Origin: an uncultured Halomonas sp.
Lineage (GTDB): Bacteria > Pseudomonadota > Gammaproteobacteria > Pseudomonadales > Halomonadaceae
Length of the DNA: 64,000 nt
Reading direction: 5' to 3'
Assembly (NCBI RefSeq): GCF_946887195.1
Contig: NZ_CAMPKE010000012.1
Coordinates: 53,589-117,588, forward strand
Positions within the stretch are counted from its first letter, which is position 1, and every line of letters starts with the position of its first letter. The position numbers and the translations under genes are program-made. This document shows positions 11,669 to 19,961 of the stretch, one piece after another. Under the pieces are notes generated by a model. It saw only the letters and a list, made by a program, of their open reading frames with translations. It was not told the origin of the DNA and did no database searches.

Positions 11669-12523
11669 ATGCATTACCAGGATTCGCTGCGCGTCGGCGC
11701 GGCACAGTTCAACCCCGAGCTGGACGAGATCGACGCCAACGTCGAACGCCATCTCGCACCGATCCGCGAGGCGCGCGAGCGCCAATTGGAGCTCTTGGTC
11801 TTTCCCGAGCTGTCGTTGAGCGGCTACGGGCTCGGCCCCGGCGTGATGGATGCCGCCTGCCCGCGTGAAGACCCACGCCTCGCCCGACTGGCCAAGGCCG
11901 CCGGACCCATGCAAACGGTGATCGGCTTCGTCGAGGAAGCCGGCCCCGGCGAGTATTACAACGCCCTGGCGATTCTTCAGCACGGCGCGGTCGTCGCCGT
12001 GCATCGCAAGATCAATCTGCCCACCTACGGTGGGCTCGAGGAGGGCAAGTGGTTCTGCCGTGGCGAGCGCCTGACGGCCACCAACGCACGGCCGGGCTGG
12101 GCGGCCAGCCACCTGATCTGCGCCGACCTGTGGAACCCGGCGCTGGTACACGCCGCCATGCTCGCGCGGCCCAGCGTGTTGTGCGCGCCGATCAATTCCG
12201 CCACGGGCATCGTCTCCGAGCGGTTTTCCAACGAGACCAACTGGCCGCTGAACCTGCGCTTCTACGCCATGACCTACGGTACGCCGGTGATCATGGCCAA
12301 CCGCTACGGTGCCGAGGGAGAGAGCTGGTTCTGGGGTGGCTCGAGCATCCTCGGCCCGCAGGGCGAAACCCTGGCCGAGGCCGATGCTGGCGAAACGCTG
12401 ATCACCGCGACGCTGTCGCGCACCGCCATCGCCCGGGCGCGCTTCGAGCTGCCCACGCATCGCGACGCCGATAGTCCGCTGATTCGCGAGTTGCTGTCCG
12501 ACACACGCCAGCAGCGCCGCTAG
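11669..12523 (+). CDS. Nitrilase-superfamily carbon-nitrogen hydrolase
   Basis: 284-residue cytoplasmic amidohydrolase. The Glu-Lys-Cys catalytic triad is present: FPELSLSGYG (Glu), HRKINLPTYG (Lys) and ICADLWNPA (Cys). The frame is open from 11492, but the ATG at 11669 has AGGGAAAGGA upstream and gives a normal length. Substrate is unknown; the family includes N-carbamoylputrescine amidases, omega-amidases and simple amidases. It is 79 bp after the ABC binding-protein gene on the same strand, so it may act on something imported by that system (inference), and it converges with idi. Confidence 0.8.
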   Translation: MHYQDSLRVGAAQFNPELDEIDANVERHLAPIREARERQLELLVFPELSLSGYGLGPGVMDAACPREDPRLARLAKAAGPMQTVIGFVEEAGPGEYYNALAILQHGAVVAVHRKINLPTYGGLEEGKWFCRGERLTATNARPGWAASHLICADLWNPALVHAAMLARPSVLCAPINSATGIVSERFSNETNWPLNLRFYAMTYGTPVIMANRYGAEGESWFWGGSSILGPQGETLAEADAGETLITATLSRTAIARARFELPTHRDADSPLIRELLSDTRQQRR

Positions 12524-12538
12524 TTAGCGAGGAGTCCG

Positions 12539-13111
12539 TCACCGGGGCAGCAACCGCTCGATGCCGGTTTCTCTCGCGCGCTGGAGATAGATGCGCAGCC
12601 AGGGCGCATAAGCGGCGGGATTGGCATCGACAGCGCGACGCAGATCGCCGACGGTCATCCAGCGGACCTCGGCGACTTCGTCGGGATCAGGTGAAATATC
12701 GTCGGCGATACTGGAATCAAGCGGATAGTCGCCGACGAAGTAATGCACCCGTTCGTTCTCGGTCAGCCCGCCACCCACGTCGGCGCTGTAATCGAGTACG
12801 CTCGCGGCGCGCAGCGGCAGGCGCAGGCCCAGTTCCTCGTGCAGCCGGCGTGTGGCGCAGGCCTCGACACTCTCGCCCCAGGCGGGATGCGAACAGCAGG
12901 TGTTGGCCCATAGCCCCGCCGAGTGGTACTTGTGCGCGGCGCGGCGCTGCAAGAGCAACTCATCGCCACGAAAGACGAACACGGAGATCGCCAGGTGATG
13001 CTGGCCACGCCGGTGCGCCTCCAGTTTCTCGATGGGGAACAGCGCCCCCGCCTCGTCGATTGCCGCAATGATCGTATCGTTCAATGGTGTCGCCCTCGTT
13101 CGAGGCACCAT
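12539..13111 (-). CDS. idi: Isopentenyl-diphosphate delta-isomerase, type 1
   Basis: 190-residue Nudix-fold enzyme interconverting IPP and DMAPP. Catalytic cysteine is in NTCCSHP and catalytic glutamate in LTENERVHYF; the Nudix-box region is ACATRRLHEELGL. It starts 4 bp after the eboB stop codon, so it is the last gene of an eboA-eboB-idi transcription unit. In gammaproteobacteria with the MEP pathway Idi is not essential, so its place here suggests it tunes the prenyl donor for the UbiA-type EboC made from the neighbouring unit (inference). Confidence 0.93.
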   Translation of the reverse strand: MVPRTRATPLNDTIIAAIDEAGALFPIEKLEAHRRGQHHLAISVFVFRGDELLLQRRAAHKYHSAGLWANTCCSHPAWGESVEACATRRLHEELGLRLPLRAASVLDYSADVGGGLTENERVHYFVGDYPLDSSIADDISPDPDEVAEVRWMTVGDLRRAVDANPAAYAPWLRIYLQRARETGIERLLPR

Positions 13112-13115
13112 CCTC

Positions 13116-14036
13116 TCACTCGATCAACAGACTGTCACCGTGCCGCTTGCCGGGCGCCTCGATGCGCGGTTCGCGACCGCCACGCAGAATGGAATTGCCC
13201 TCATACAGCGTGCGCTGATCGATCTCGGGCGGGTTCAGCCAGTCCGCTTCCTGAATCTGGCCGCTCTTGCCGTAGACTTCCAGCGCATTCTGGTAGGTGA
13301 CCTTGCGCACCGTGGCCTCGGGGATGCCGCTGTCGAGGGCGAGCCGCGCGGTCTTGGCCACGCCCAGGCAGTCGGAGATACCCCAATCGCAGGCGCTGTC
13401 GACGATGATTCCCTCGCCCCCGTACTGCTTGAGCAGCTCCACCATGCGCGCGTTGCCCATCTTGGTCGATGGATAGATCGAGAAACCGGCCCAGAAGCCG
13501 CGATCCAGCGTCTCGGCCACGGTCTCCTCGTTATTGTGATCGATGACCACCCACGACGGGTCGACGCCCATCTCCTCGCAGACATCCATCGAGCGCGAGG
13601 TGCCGCGCTTCTTGTCGCGGTGCGGGGTGTGCACCATGACCGGCAGCTTCAGGTCCCGGGCGAGCGCCAGTTGGGCGCGGAAATACTTGTCCTCGAGCGG
13701 GGTCTGCTCGTCGTAGCCGATCTCGCCGATCGCCACGACGCCCTCCTTCAAGGCGAAGCGCGGCAGCCACTCCATGACGCCTTCGGCCAACTCCTCGTTA
13801 TTGGCCTCCTTGGAATTGAGGCCGATGGTGCAGTAGTGGCGGATACCGAACTGCCCGGCGCGAAAGCGCTCCCAGCCGACGATGGTCGACAGGTAATCGA
13901 CGTAGGTGCCGACGAAGGTACGCGGCTGCCCCACCCAGAACGCCGGCTCGATCACGGCGACCACGCCGGCCTCGGCCATCGCCTCGTAATCGTCGGTGGT
14001 GCGCGAAATCATGTGTGCATGGGGATCGATGAACAT
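13116..14036 (-). CDS. eboB: TatD-type metal-dependent hydrolase EboB
   Basis: 306-residue TIM-barrel hydrolase. The start chosen (MFIDPHAHMISRT) puts the HxH metal motif (H7, H9) at the N terminus as in TatD relatives; the frame extends further upstream only by running into eboA. Further candidate ligands are GEIGYD, MVHTPH, VIDHNN and VDSACDWG. It has no close resemblance to the housekeeping TatD at 57686. Lying 17 bp after eboA, it fits EboB of the Ebo cluster, whose products are linked to export or maturation of secondary metabolites in cyanobacteria and pseudomonads. Substrate unknown. Confidence 0.85.
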   Translation of the reverse strand: MFIDPHAHMISRTTDDYEAMAEAGVVAVIEPAFWVGQPRTFVGTYVDYLSTIVGWERFRAGQFGIRHYCTIGLNSKEANNEELAEGVMEWLPRFALKEGVVAIGEIGYDEQTPLEDKYFRAQLALARDLKLPVMVHTPHRDKKRGTSRSMDVCEEMGVDPSWVVIDHNNEETVAETLDRGFWAGFSIYPSTKMGNARMVELLKQYGGEGIIVDSACDWGISDCLGVAKTARLALDSGIPEATVRKVTYQNALEVYGKSGQIQEADWLNPPEIDQRTLYEGNSILRGGREPRIEAPGKRHGDSLLIE

Positions 14037-14053
14037 CTCAGGCAGCCTCGCTT

Positions 14054-14773
14054 TCAATAGATCGCTTTCGCGCGCTCGAGGGCATCGAACGCTTGCACTT
14101 CGGTGGCGAAGGGACCGACACAGCGCCACAGTTCGGGAGACACGATGCGGCCGGCGGCCCAACGCTCATCGGCGTAATCGAGGAGAATTCGCGCCAGCTC
14201 GGGGTTGGCGCGTTCATCGAGGCCGACGATCGGCGCCAGGCGGCTACCGACGAATAGCGCCTTCAATACCATGTGGTTCCAGCGATGTTCGTCGAAATGA
14301 TCGCGCGGATAGGGATTGTCATGGGCGATCGCCTCGAACACGGCGCGCATGTTGGAGCGCAGCCCCTCGCCGACTTCGAACGCCAGGCTCTGCGCGTCGG
14401 GGTACAGCGGCAGGCCGCGATAGAGAGCGATCGTCTCGCCCGCATCGGCGGTGCGACGCAGGTCCTTGAAGGTCTCGGCGAAGGGGCGCTCGCCACGATA
14501 GGCGAGCAGCGCGGCGACACGCGCCGCGCCGTCGATGCTCCAGCCCGCCGGTCGCCAGCCGGGGTGGACGATGTCCGCCTGGCCGATCTCATCGGATGAC
14601 AGTGCCAGATCCGCCTTTCCTAGCAGGCGGGGAGCCATTCCCATGACGGTATGCAGTTCGCGCTCGGAAGCACCTTCGCCCAGGACGTTCAAACGCTCCT
14701 CGAGCCAGGCCCGGTAATCCCCCGCCTGGCGCAGCACCCAATGGCGCAGCAAGTCGATCGGCCGTGTGAACAT
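14054..14773 (-). CDS. eboA: EboA domain protein
   Basis: 239-residue soluble, mostly helical protein with no signal peptide. Family-like features are the W-rich start of the first half (GWRPAGWSIDGAARVAALL), NPYPRDHFDEHRWNHMVLKA near residues 153-172 and a C-terminal YADERWAAGR. The biochemical function of EboA is unknown anywhere. It opens the eboA-eboB-idi unit, with an AAGGGAGCGAG ribosome region upstream of the ATG. Identification rests on its own motifs and on finding B, C, D and E homologues around it. Confidence 0.82.
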   Translation of the reverse strand: MFTRPIDLLRHWVLRQAGDYRAWLEERLNVLGEGASERELHTVMGMAPRLLGKADLALSSDEIGQADIVHPGWRPAGWSIDGAARVAALLAYRGERPFAETFKDLRRTADAGETIALYRGLPLYPDAQSLAFEVGEGLRSNMRAVFEAIAHDNPYPRDHFDEHRWNHMVLKALFVGSRLAPIVGLDERANPELARILLDYADERWAAGRIVSPELWRCVGPFATEVQAFDALERAKAIY

Positions 14774-15039
14774 TTTCTCGCTCCCTTCACGTTTTTATCT
14801 TTCCACCTTATCGGCTGGCTACCTTTTCCTCCAAGCTCATTTATCTAGCATTTTTACGATGATTGATTCATTAACTTGCCTGAAAAATGAGGTCATTCTT
14901 TCTAACATCACCTTAATTTACATTTATTAACACATTAATACTTAAATGGTAAATACGCCTTTCACGGCATTTATAGGTTGAGACTGGCGATCTCCACTGG
15001 TAATGATTTCAATCAAAAATCGAAAACAACCTGACATCG
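14774..15039. promoter_or_regulatory. AT-rich divergent promoter region between eboA and the EboF-like gene
   Basis: 266 bp without a gene between divergent starts. From about 14800 to 14980 it is strikingly AT-rich, with runs such as TTAATTTACATTTATTAACA, in a genome that is otherwise clearly GC-rich. Such a block usually carries promoters and can bind H-NS-type silencers. I see no clean -35/-10 pair or palindromic operator that I would defend. Confidence 0.55.
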
Positions 15040-16515
15040 ATGGCTGCAATCATGAAAAATACGCTAGTGATTCTCGTGGTGGGATTGACGCCAAGAATGA
15101 TCGGCCAACATACGCCGAACCTGGCTTCGTTATCGGCGCGTGGAGGCATGCGACCGCTCAACACGGTGACCCCTGCCGTTACCTGCACCGTGCAATCCAC
15201 GTTACTGACGGGGTTGCCGCCAGCCGAGCATGGCGCGGTCGCCAACGGCTGGTACTTCCGCGATCTTTCGGAAGTCTGGCTGTGGCGCCAATCGAATCGT
15301 CTGGTCGCTGGCGAGAAGATCTGGGAGGCCGGCAAGGCGCGCGACCCCAGCTTCACCTGCGCCAAGATGTTCTGGTGGTACAACATGTATTCCAGTGCCG
15401 ATTGGAGCGCGACGCCACGCCCCATGTACCCTGCCGATGGCCGCAAGATACCCGATCATTACACCTATCCCGCCGAGCTGCATGACGAACTCGACGCCAA
15501 GTTCGGTCAGTTTCCGCTGTTCACCTTCTGGGGACCGGTCGCCGACATCGCATCGAGCCGCTGGATCGCGAAGTCGACGCTGCATGTCATGGAAACCCGC
15601 GACCCCACGCTGACACTGACCTACCTTCCGCATCTCGATTACAACCTGCAGCGCCTGGGCCCGGATTTATCGCACCCGCGCATTCAGCAGGATCTCGAGG
15701 AAATAGATGCGCTATGCGGCGAGCTGATCGATGCCGCCGAGAGCGAGGGTCGGCGCGTGATCGTGGTTTCCGAATACGGGATTACACCGACGACCGACGC
15801 AATCCACATCAACCGGGCATTGCGCGAGGCGGGCCTGATCGCGGTTCGCATCGAGCAGGGCCGCGAGCAGCTCGATCCCGGTGCATCGAAAGCCTTCGCC
15901 GTTGCCGATCATCAGATCGCGCATGTCTATGTGCAGGATCCGGCGCTGATTTCTCAGGTCAAGACGCTGCTCGAAGACCTCGATGGTATCGAAGCCGTGT
16001 GGGACGACGCCGGTATTCAAGCCAACGGCCTCGCTCATGCCAATAGTGGCGAGCTGGTGGCCGTCGCCGAGCCGGATCGCTGGTTCAGCTACTACTACTG
16101 GCTGGACGACGAACGCGCGCCGGATTACGCCCGCACCGTGGACATTCACCGCAAGCCGGGCTACGACCCGGTCGAACTGTTCTTCGATCCCGCACTCAAG
16201 TGGCCCAAGGCCGCCGCCGGCTGGCGTGTCGGCAAACGCAAGCTGGGCATGCGCCAGCTGCTCGATGTCATCTCGCTCAAGGACACGCCCCTCGTCAAGG
16301 GCTCCCATGGGCGCATCACCGACGATCCGTTGGATGGCCCGCTGGTGATCTCATCACAAGCCGACCTGCTGCCCGAAGGCGCGGTCGAGGCCACCCAATT
16401 CAAGGCGCTGACGCTGGCGCATGTTTTTGGGAACGAGCTCAACGAAGCGTTCGACGAAAAACGCGTGAGCCGGGAACCCGCCCCCCTGGACGAATCGCTG
16501 AGCGAGTCGCGCTGA
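15040..16515 (+). CDS. eboF: EboF-like alkaline phosphatase/nucleotide-pyrophosphatase-fold protein
   Basis: 491 residues from ATG 15040 (an ATG at 15052, MKNTLVILVVG, is as likely; neither has a good Shine-Dalgarno). The fold matches type I phosphodiesterase/nucleotide pyrophosphatase: TPNLASLSARGG, then the nucleophile region TPAVTCTVQSTLLTG (T48). Several usual metal ligands are changed: the N-terminal Asp-Gly reads VVGLT, the D-x-x-G-H motif reads DYNLQ (residues 200-204), and the S-D-H-G motif reads SEYG (244-247). It may have altered metal chemistry or be non-catalytic. It diverges from eboA and converges with eboC; the EboF label relies on this context. Confidence 0.74.
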   Translation: MAAIMKNTLVILVVGLTPRMIGQHTPNLASLSARGGMRPLNTVTPAVTCTVQSTLLTGLPPAEHGAVANGWYFRDLSEVWLWRQSNRLVAGEKIWEAGKARDPSFTCAKMFWWYNMYSSADWSATPRPMYPADGRKIPDHYTYPAELHDELDAKFGQFPLFTFWGPVADIASSRWIAKSTLHVMETRDPTLTLTYLPHLDYNLQRLGPDLSHPRIQQDLEEIDALCGELIDAAESEGRRVIVVSEYGITPTTDAIHINRALREAGLIAVRIEQGREQLDPGASKAFAVADHQIAHVYVQDPALISQVKTLLEDLDGIEAVWDDAGIQANGLAHANSGELVAVAEPDRWFSYYYWLDDERAPDYARTVDIHRKPGYDPVELFFDPALKWPKAAAGWRVGKRKLGMRQLLDVISLKDTPLVKGSHGRITDDPLDGPLVISSQADLLPEGAVEATQFKALTLAHVFGNELNEAFDEKRVSREPAPLDESLSESR

Positions 16516-16525
16516 CCGAGCGCGG

Positions 16526-16555
16526 AAGCGGCGGGCCAACCCGCCGCTTTTTATT
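16526..16555 (+). terminator. Intrinsic terminator after the EboF-like gene
   Basis: Perfect 10-bp stem AAGCGGCGGG / CCCGCCGCTT with loop CCAA followed by TTTATT, starting 11 bp after the stop codon. It lies between convergent genes and may also end eboC transcription from the other side. Confidence 0.85.
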
Positions 16556-16577
16556 GCCCGCTAGTTAAACGCCGCCG

Positions 16578-17408
16578 TTAGGTGCCTGGCGCAAGCTTCT
16601 GCAGTGCCAGCGTGATCACGAAGGCGGCCACGGCCAGCACGGCCAGCTCCGGCGCGCGGGCGCCACTGATCAGCGCGGCATCGAAGAGCGCGATGGCGGC
16701 GATCAGGCTGACCACGGCCCGCGGCACGTCGCCGCGATGGCGGCGGAACAGCAGGTACAGTGCCCAGGCCCCCCAGAGTACGTAGGCGATGAGCAACGCG
16801 ATGGAAAGGCCGCCATCGAGCGTCAGCGCCACCACCAACACCGGCACGGCCAAGACCGCCAGCGGCCAGGCGGCACCGATCCGATCATAGGCCTCCTGCT
16901 TGGCGGCGTAGGTCAGCCCGACCACATGGCAGAACAGGCCGAAGGCGCCCAGCAGCACCGGCCAGCCGATGCCACTGGCGCCGAGCGCCGCCGTGAAATA
17001 GCTCAGCAGGCGGCAGCCGCCCATGACGACCGGCCCCCACGCCGTGCACTTGTGCAGTGCGTTGTAGAGCACGATGGTGGCGGCCAAAGCCAGGCCACAG
17101 AGCCCGCTCGGCACGCCCTGGGTGAATGCCAGCATAACGCCGAGCCCCAACATCACGGAGCCCAGTACGCAGACCGTCGTGCGGGTCACCTCGCCTTGAG
17201 GTATCGGCCGGTCGGCCCGCTCACGGGCATCGATCGTCGCATCGAAGGCATCGTTCAGATACATGCCGCCAACGTAGAACAGCGACAGGGCGGCCAATAG
17301 CAGCAACAGGCCCAGCGGATGACCCGCACCACCCGACAGCACCCAGCCCGCCAGGCCGTTCGTCCATACCGTCGGCAGATTCGATACCCGGCCGAGCTTG
17401 AGCCACAT
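16578..17408 (-). CDS. eboC: UbiA-type prenyltransferase EboC
   Basis: 276-residue membrane prenyltransferase. Start chosen at the ATG (MWLKLGRVSNLPTVWTN) 8 bp after the eboE stop; the open frame upstream is eboE in another frame. The Asp-rich diphosphate motif YLNDAFDATIDARERADRP lies near residues 53-71, and about nine hydrophobic helices follow. The second Asp motif of classical UbiA enzymes is not obvious; that position reads YAAKQEAYDRIG. It should attach an isoprenoid to an acceptor that is probably made or carried by the other Ebo proteins (inference). Confidence 0.86.
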   Translation of the reverse strand: MWLKLGRVSNLPTVWTNGLAGWVLSGGAGHPLGLLLLLAALSLFYVGGMYLNDAFDATIDARERADRPIPQGEVTRTTVCVLGSVMLGLGVMLAFTQGVPSGLCGLALAATIVLYNALHKCTAWGPVVMGGCRLLSYFTAALGASGIGWPVLLGAFGLFCHVVGLTYAAKQEAYDRIGAAWPLAVLAVPVLVVALTLDGGLSIALLIAYVLWGAWALYLLFRRHRGDVPRAVVSLIAAIALFDAALISGARAPELAVLAVAAFVITLALQKLAPGT

Positions 17409-17416
17409 GCGCCAAC

Positions 17417-18601
17417 TCAATGCACCTGCTCCATCACCCAGCGCATTTCGCGCACGATGGCATCCTCGACCCGGCCGCTGCGCAGCGCCTCGGGGAGTAC
17501 GTGCCAGGTGTAGGTTTCGATCTCCAGGTGCGGGGCGATCGGTTGCTCGCAGTGCAGTGCGAGAATGTCGCGCAGAAACGGCTGCGTGGTGTCGAACGCC
17601 GCCAGCGACGCCGCGAATATCGGCACGTGGTAGTGAATACGCCACTCTTCGCCATCCGCATGACGACCACGCGCCAGCGCCTCCGGCAGATCGGCGTAGC
17701 GATTCAGCCCTTTCGGGCCACAGGCGACGACCTGATGCAGGTAGGTCGGCTCGCTGAAATCCTCCAGCGCCTGCCTGGCGGCGGCATCGATCCTGGCGAT
17801 CCGCAGCGCCGCGCTCAATTGCAGCTTGTGAATCGGTATTCCGGCGGCGCGCAGCCTGGCGATACTCGCTTCGGCGTCTTCGAATTCGACCGCCGCATGG
17901 CAGACGTCGTAACACAGGCCGAGATGGCGCGGCAGCGCCGTTGCCGCCTGCGCGCTCGATAGGCCAGTCAATGCCGCCAGCCTGAGAACGGCGGCCTCGG
18001 AGAATAGGTAGCGCTCGAAAAAAGCTATCGCCTCTGCGACGGTCTCGATGAAACAGGCCGGCTCGGGCTCCAGCGCAATGGCCACGCACACGCCGGTTTT
18101 GCGCTCCAGCGCCACGCAGTGGGCGGCCGCCTTGAGCAGGTTGTCGGCCATCGCCGCCTCGGCACCGTGACTCAAGGCCTTGAAGGTGCCCGGCACCGTG
18201 CTGAGGCTGATGGTTTCGCCCGCCGCGCCCAGCTCGGCCATCAACTCCACCAGCGCCCGGGTGTAGTCGAGACGCGCATCGAGTCGCCAGTCCGGCTGGT
18301 AGACCGCTTCCTTCACGCGGGTGCCGTGAAAGGCGCCATAGGGAAAGCCGTTGACGGTCACGGCCCGATAATCCTCGAACGCCAGCAGATCCTTCAATTC
18401 GGCCCGTGCGGCGGGGGACGCCAACGAGCGAAGCGCCTCGGCGGAAAGCCGTAGCCCCACGGCGAAAGGCGCATCGGGCGACAGCTCGCGCTTGACCGCG
18501 CGCACCGGCCCCAGCAGCGCCTCACGAACCTCTTCCCAGGTCTCGGCGGGGTGGATATTGAGACAATAGGTCAACCGACCGAGATCACCGGGCAGATTCA
18601 T
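17417..18601 (-). CDS. eboE: EboE, sugar-phosphate isomerase-like TIM-barrel protein
   Basis: 394 residues. Start chosen at MNLPGDLGRLTYCLNIHPAE, which overlaps the end of eboD by 17 bp; the extra 28 upstream codons would lie inside eboD. It belongs to the xylose-isomerase-like/AP-endonuclease-2 TIM-barrel group: acidic and histidine residues consistent with a metal centre appear in ALEPEP, GLCYDVCHAAVEF and HKLQLS, and the C-terminal ETYTWHVLPEA is typical of EboE. Function unknown; homologues are found only with other ebo genes. Middle gene of the eboD-eboE-eboC unit. Confidence 0.84.
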   Translation of the reverse strand: MNLPGDLGRLTYCLNIHPAETWEEVREALLGPVRAVKRELSPDAPFAVGLRLSAEALRSLASPAARAELKDLLAFEDYRAVTVNGFPYGAFHGTRVKEAVYQPDWRLDARLDYTRALVELMAELGAAGETISLSTVPGTFKALSHGAEAAMADNLLKAAAHCVALERKTGVCVAIALEPEPACFIETVAEAIAFFERYLFSEAAVLRLAALTGLSSAQAATALPRHLGLCYDVCHAAVEFEDAEASIARLRAAGIPIHKLQLSAALRIARIDAAARQALEDFSEPTYLHQVVACGPKGLNRYADLPEALARGRHADGEEWRIHYHVPIFAASLAAFDTTQPFLRDILALHCEQPIAPHLEIETYTWHVLPEALRSGRVEDAIVREMRWVMEQVH

Positions 18602-19883
18602 GATTCGCCTCACGCTCCTCGAGCCAGGCGATGGATTGCATGACCCGGTCCGCCTCGATGCTATGCACTTCGACACCCTGGCCAATCGCGGAGAGCAGCG
18701 TGACTGTCAGCTCGCCGCCCAGATGCTCGCGGAATTCACGCAGCCCGGTCAGGATGGCGGCTTCGCCGTCGGGTCCCGGCTCGATCAGTTGCGGGTGAAA
18801 GGTACGCAGGCCCAGTTTTTCGAGCAGCGCAACGATGCGCAGTTCCTCACCTGCCGGCAGCAGCCCGGCGAGTACCGAATAGCGGGCGTCGAGCGCGATG
18901 CCGATGGCGACCGCTTCGCCGTGGCGGACCTCGTGATGGGTGAGCGCCTCGAGCTTGTGCGCCGACCAGTGGCCGAAGTCCAGCGGTCGTGCCGAGCCCA
19001 GCTCGAAAGGATCGCCGCCGTAGGCGATCTGGTGCATGTGCAGCTCGGCGCTGCGCCGGATCATGGTTTCCTCCGCCGCGCGGTCGAAACTCGCCAGCTT
19101 TTCGGCATTCGCTTCCATCCAGGTGTAAAACGCGCCGTCGCGAATCAAGGCGACCTTGATGGCTTCGGCAATGCCGGCAATGCGCTCTCGCCGCGACAGG
19201 CTGTCGAGGAAGTCGAAGTCGTTGAGTACCGCCCAGGGCGGCGCGAAGGCACCGATGAAATTCTTCACGCCATTGAGGTTGACCGCGTTCTTCACCCCGA
19301 CGCCACTGTCGTTCTGCGACAGCACCGTGGTCGGTATGCGGATATGCCGCACGCCGCGATGCGCCGTCGAGGCGGCGAGCCCAATGGCATCCAGCACCGC
19401 CCCACCACCGATGGCGATCACGTAGGAGTGGCGATCGACACCCAGCCGGTGAATGGCCTCCTGCGCCGCCATGATGTAGGAGAGCTTGCCCTTGATCTGC
19501 TCGCCGCCGGGCACTTCCAGCGGTGTCTCGAGCAGTTCGGCGCGTGCCGAGTGGGCGGTGAAGTAGTCGATGATTCGCGGTATCAGGTCCCTCTGCACCG
19601 CCGTGACACCGTCATCGATATAGATCAGGCACTTATGCCGTTTGTCCCTCTCGCGCAGTGTCAGCATCTCGATGAGCAGTGGGTTATCCGCCGAGAATAG
19701 CTCGCGCGTGAAGGCCACGGGATAATTATAAGGTACCGAGAACCGCTGCCAGCGGATCGCCGTTTGCGGCCTGCCGGTTTTCTCGCAATCGCCCTGCGTC
19801 AGGGTTGCGTCAGCGGGCGACGAATCGTTTGCGGGGCAGGCAAGGGTGTCAGTGTGGCGAGGTTCCGAGAGATCGTTTTGCAT
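18585..19883 (-). CDS. eboD: EboD, 3-dehydroquinate-synthase-like sugar-phosphate cyclase
   Basis: 432 residues from ATG 19883, chosen because AAGG lies nine bases upstream; an ATG at 19904 has no ribosome site. The NAD-binding core reads AIGGGAVLDAIG, then RIPTTVLSQNDSGVGVKNAVN, and metal-ligand segments FGHWSAHKLE and RHGEAVAIG are intact, so it looks catalytically competent. It is longer than AroB at the N terminus (polar ~40-residue extension). Related cyclases act on DAHP, sedoheptulose 7-phosphate or similar; the EboD substrate is not established. First gene of the eboD-eboE-eboC unit, 79 bp after the giant gene on the same strand. Confidence 0.86.
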   Translation of the reverse strand: MQNDLSEPRHTDTLACPANDSSPADATLTQGDCEKTGRPQTAIRWQRFSVPYNYPVAFTRELFSADNPLLIEMLTLRERDKRHKCLIYIDDGVTAVQRDLIPRIIDYFTAHSARAELLETPLEVPGGEQIKGKLSYIMAAQEAIHRLGVDRHSYVIAIGGGAVLDAIGLAASTAHRGVRHIRIPTTVLSQNDSGVGVKNAVNLNGVKNFIGAFAPPWAVLNDFDFLDSLSRRERIAGIAEAIKVALIRDGAFYTWMEANAEKLASFDRAAEETMIRRSAELHMHQIAYGGDPFELGSARPLDFGHWSAHKLEALTHHEVRHGEAVAIGIALDARYSVLAGLLPAGEELRIVALLEKLGLRTFHPQLIEPGPDGEAAILTGLREFREHLGGELTVTLLSAIGQGVEVHSIEADRVMQSIAWLEEREANHESAR

Positions 19884-19914
19884 AGTCTTTCGCCTTGTTT
19901 GCATTGATGACGAC

Positions 19915-19947
19915 GGGAGAAAGGGAGGAAAACCCTCCCCCTCTCCC
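19915..19947 (-). other. RNA hairpin between the giant gene and eboD
   Basis: On the minus strand a 14-bp arm (GGGAGAGGGGGAGG) pairs with CCTCCCTTTCTCCC across a 5-base loop. Two pairs are G-U wobbles, so the stem is continuous only in minus-strand RNA. It lies 14 bp after the giant gene's stop codon and 31 bp before the eboD ATG, with no U-tract after it. Either a weak terminator or a processing/stability element in a shared transcript. Confidence 0.6.
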
Positions 19948-19961
19948 TGGCCAAAGCGCCG

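Noticed and set aside
13032..14060. 342-codon plus-strand frame across idi and eboB
   Set aside because: Antisense to two genes with clear catalytic motifs; no recognisable domain.
18600..19700. 366-codon plus-strand frame opposite eboD
   Set aside because: Antisense to a well-conserved dehydroquinate-synthase-like gene; composition is that of a shadow frame.
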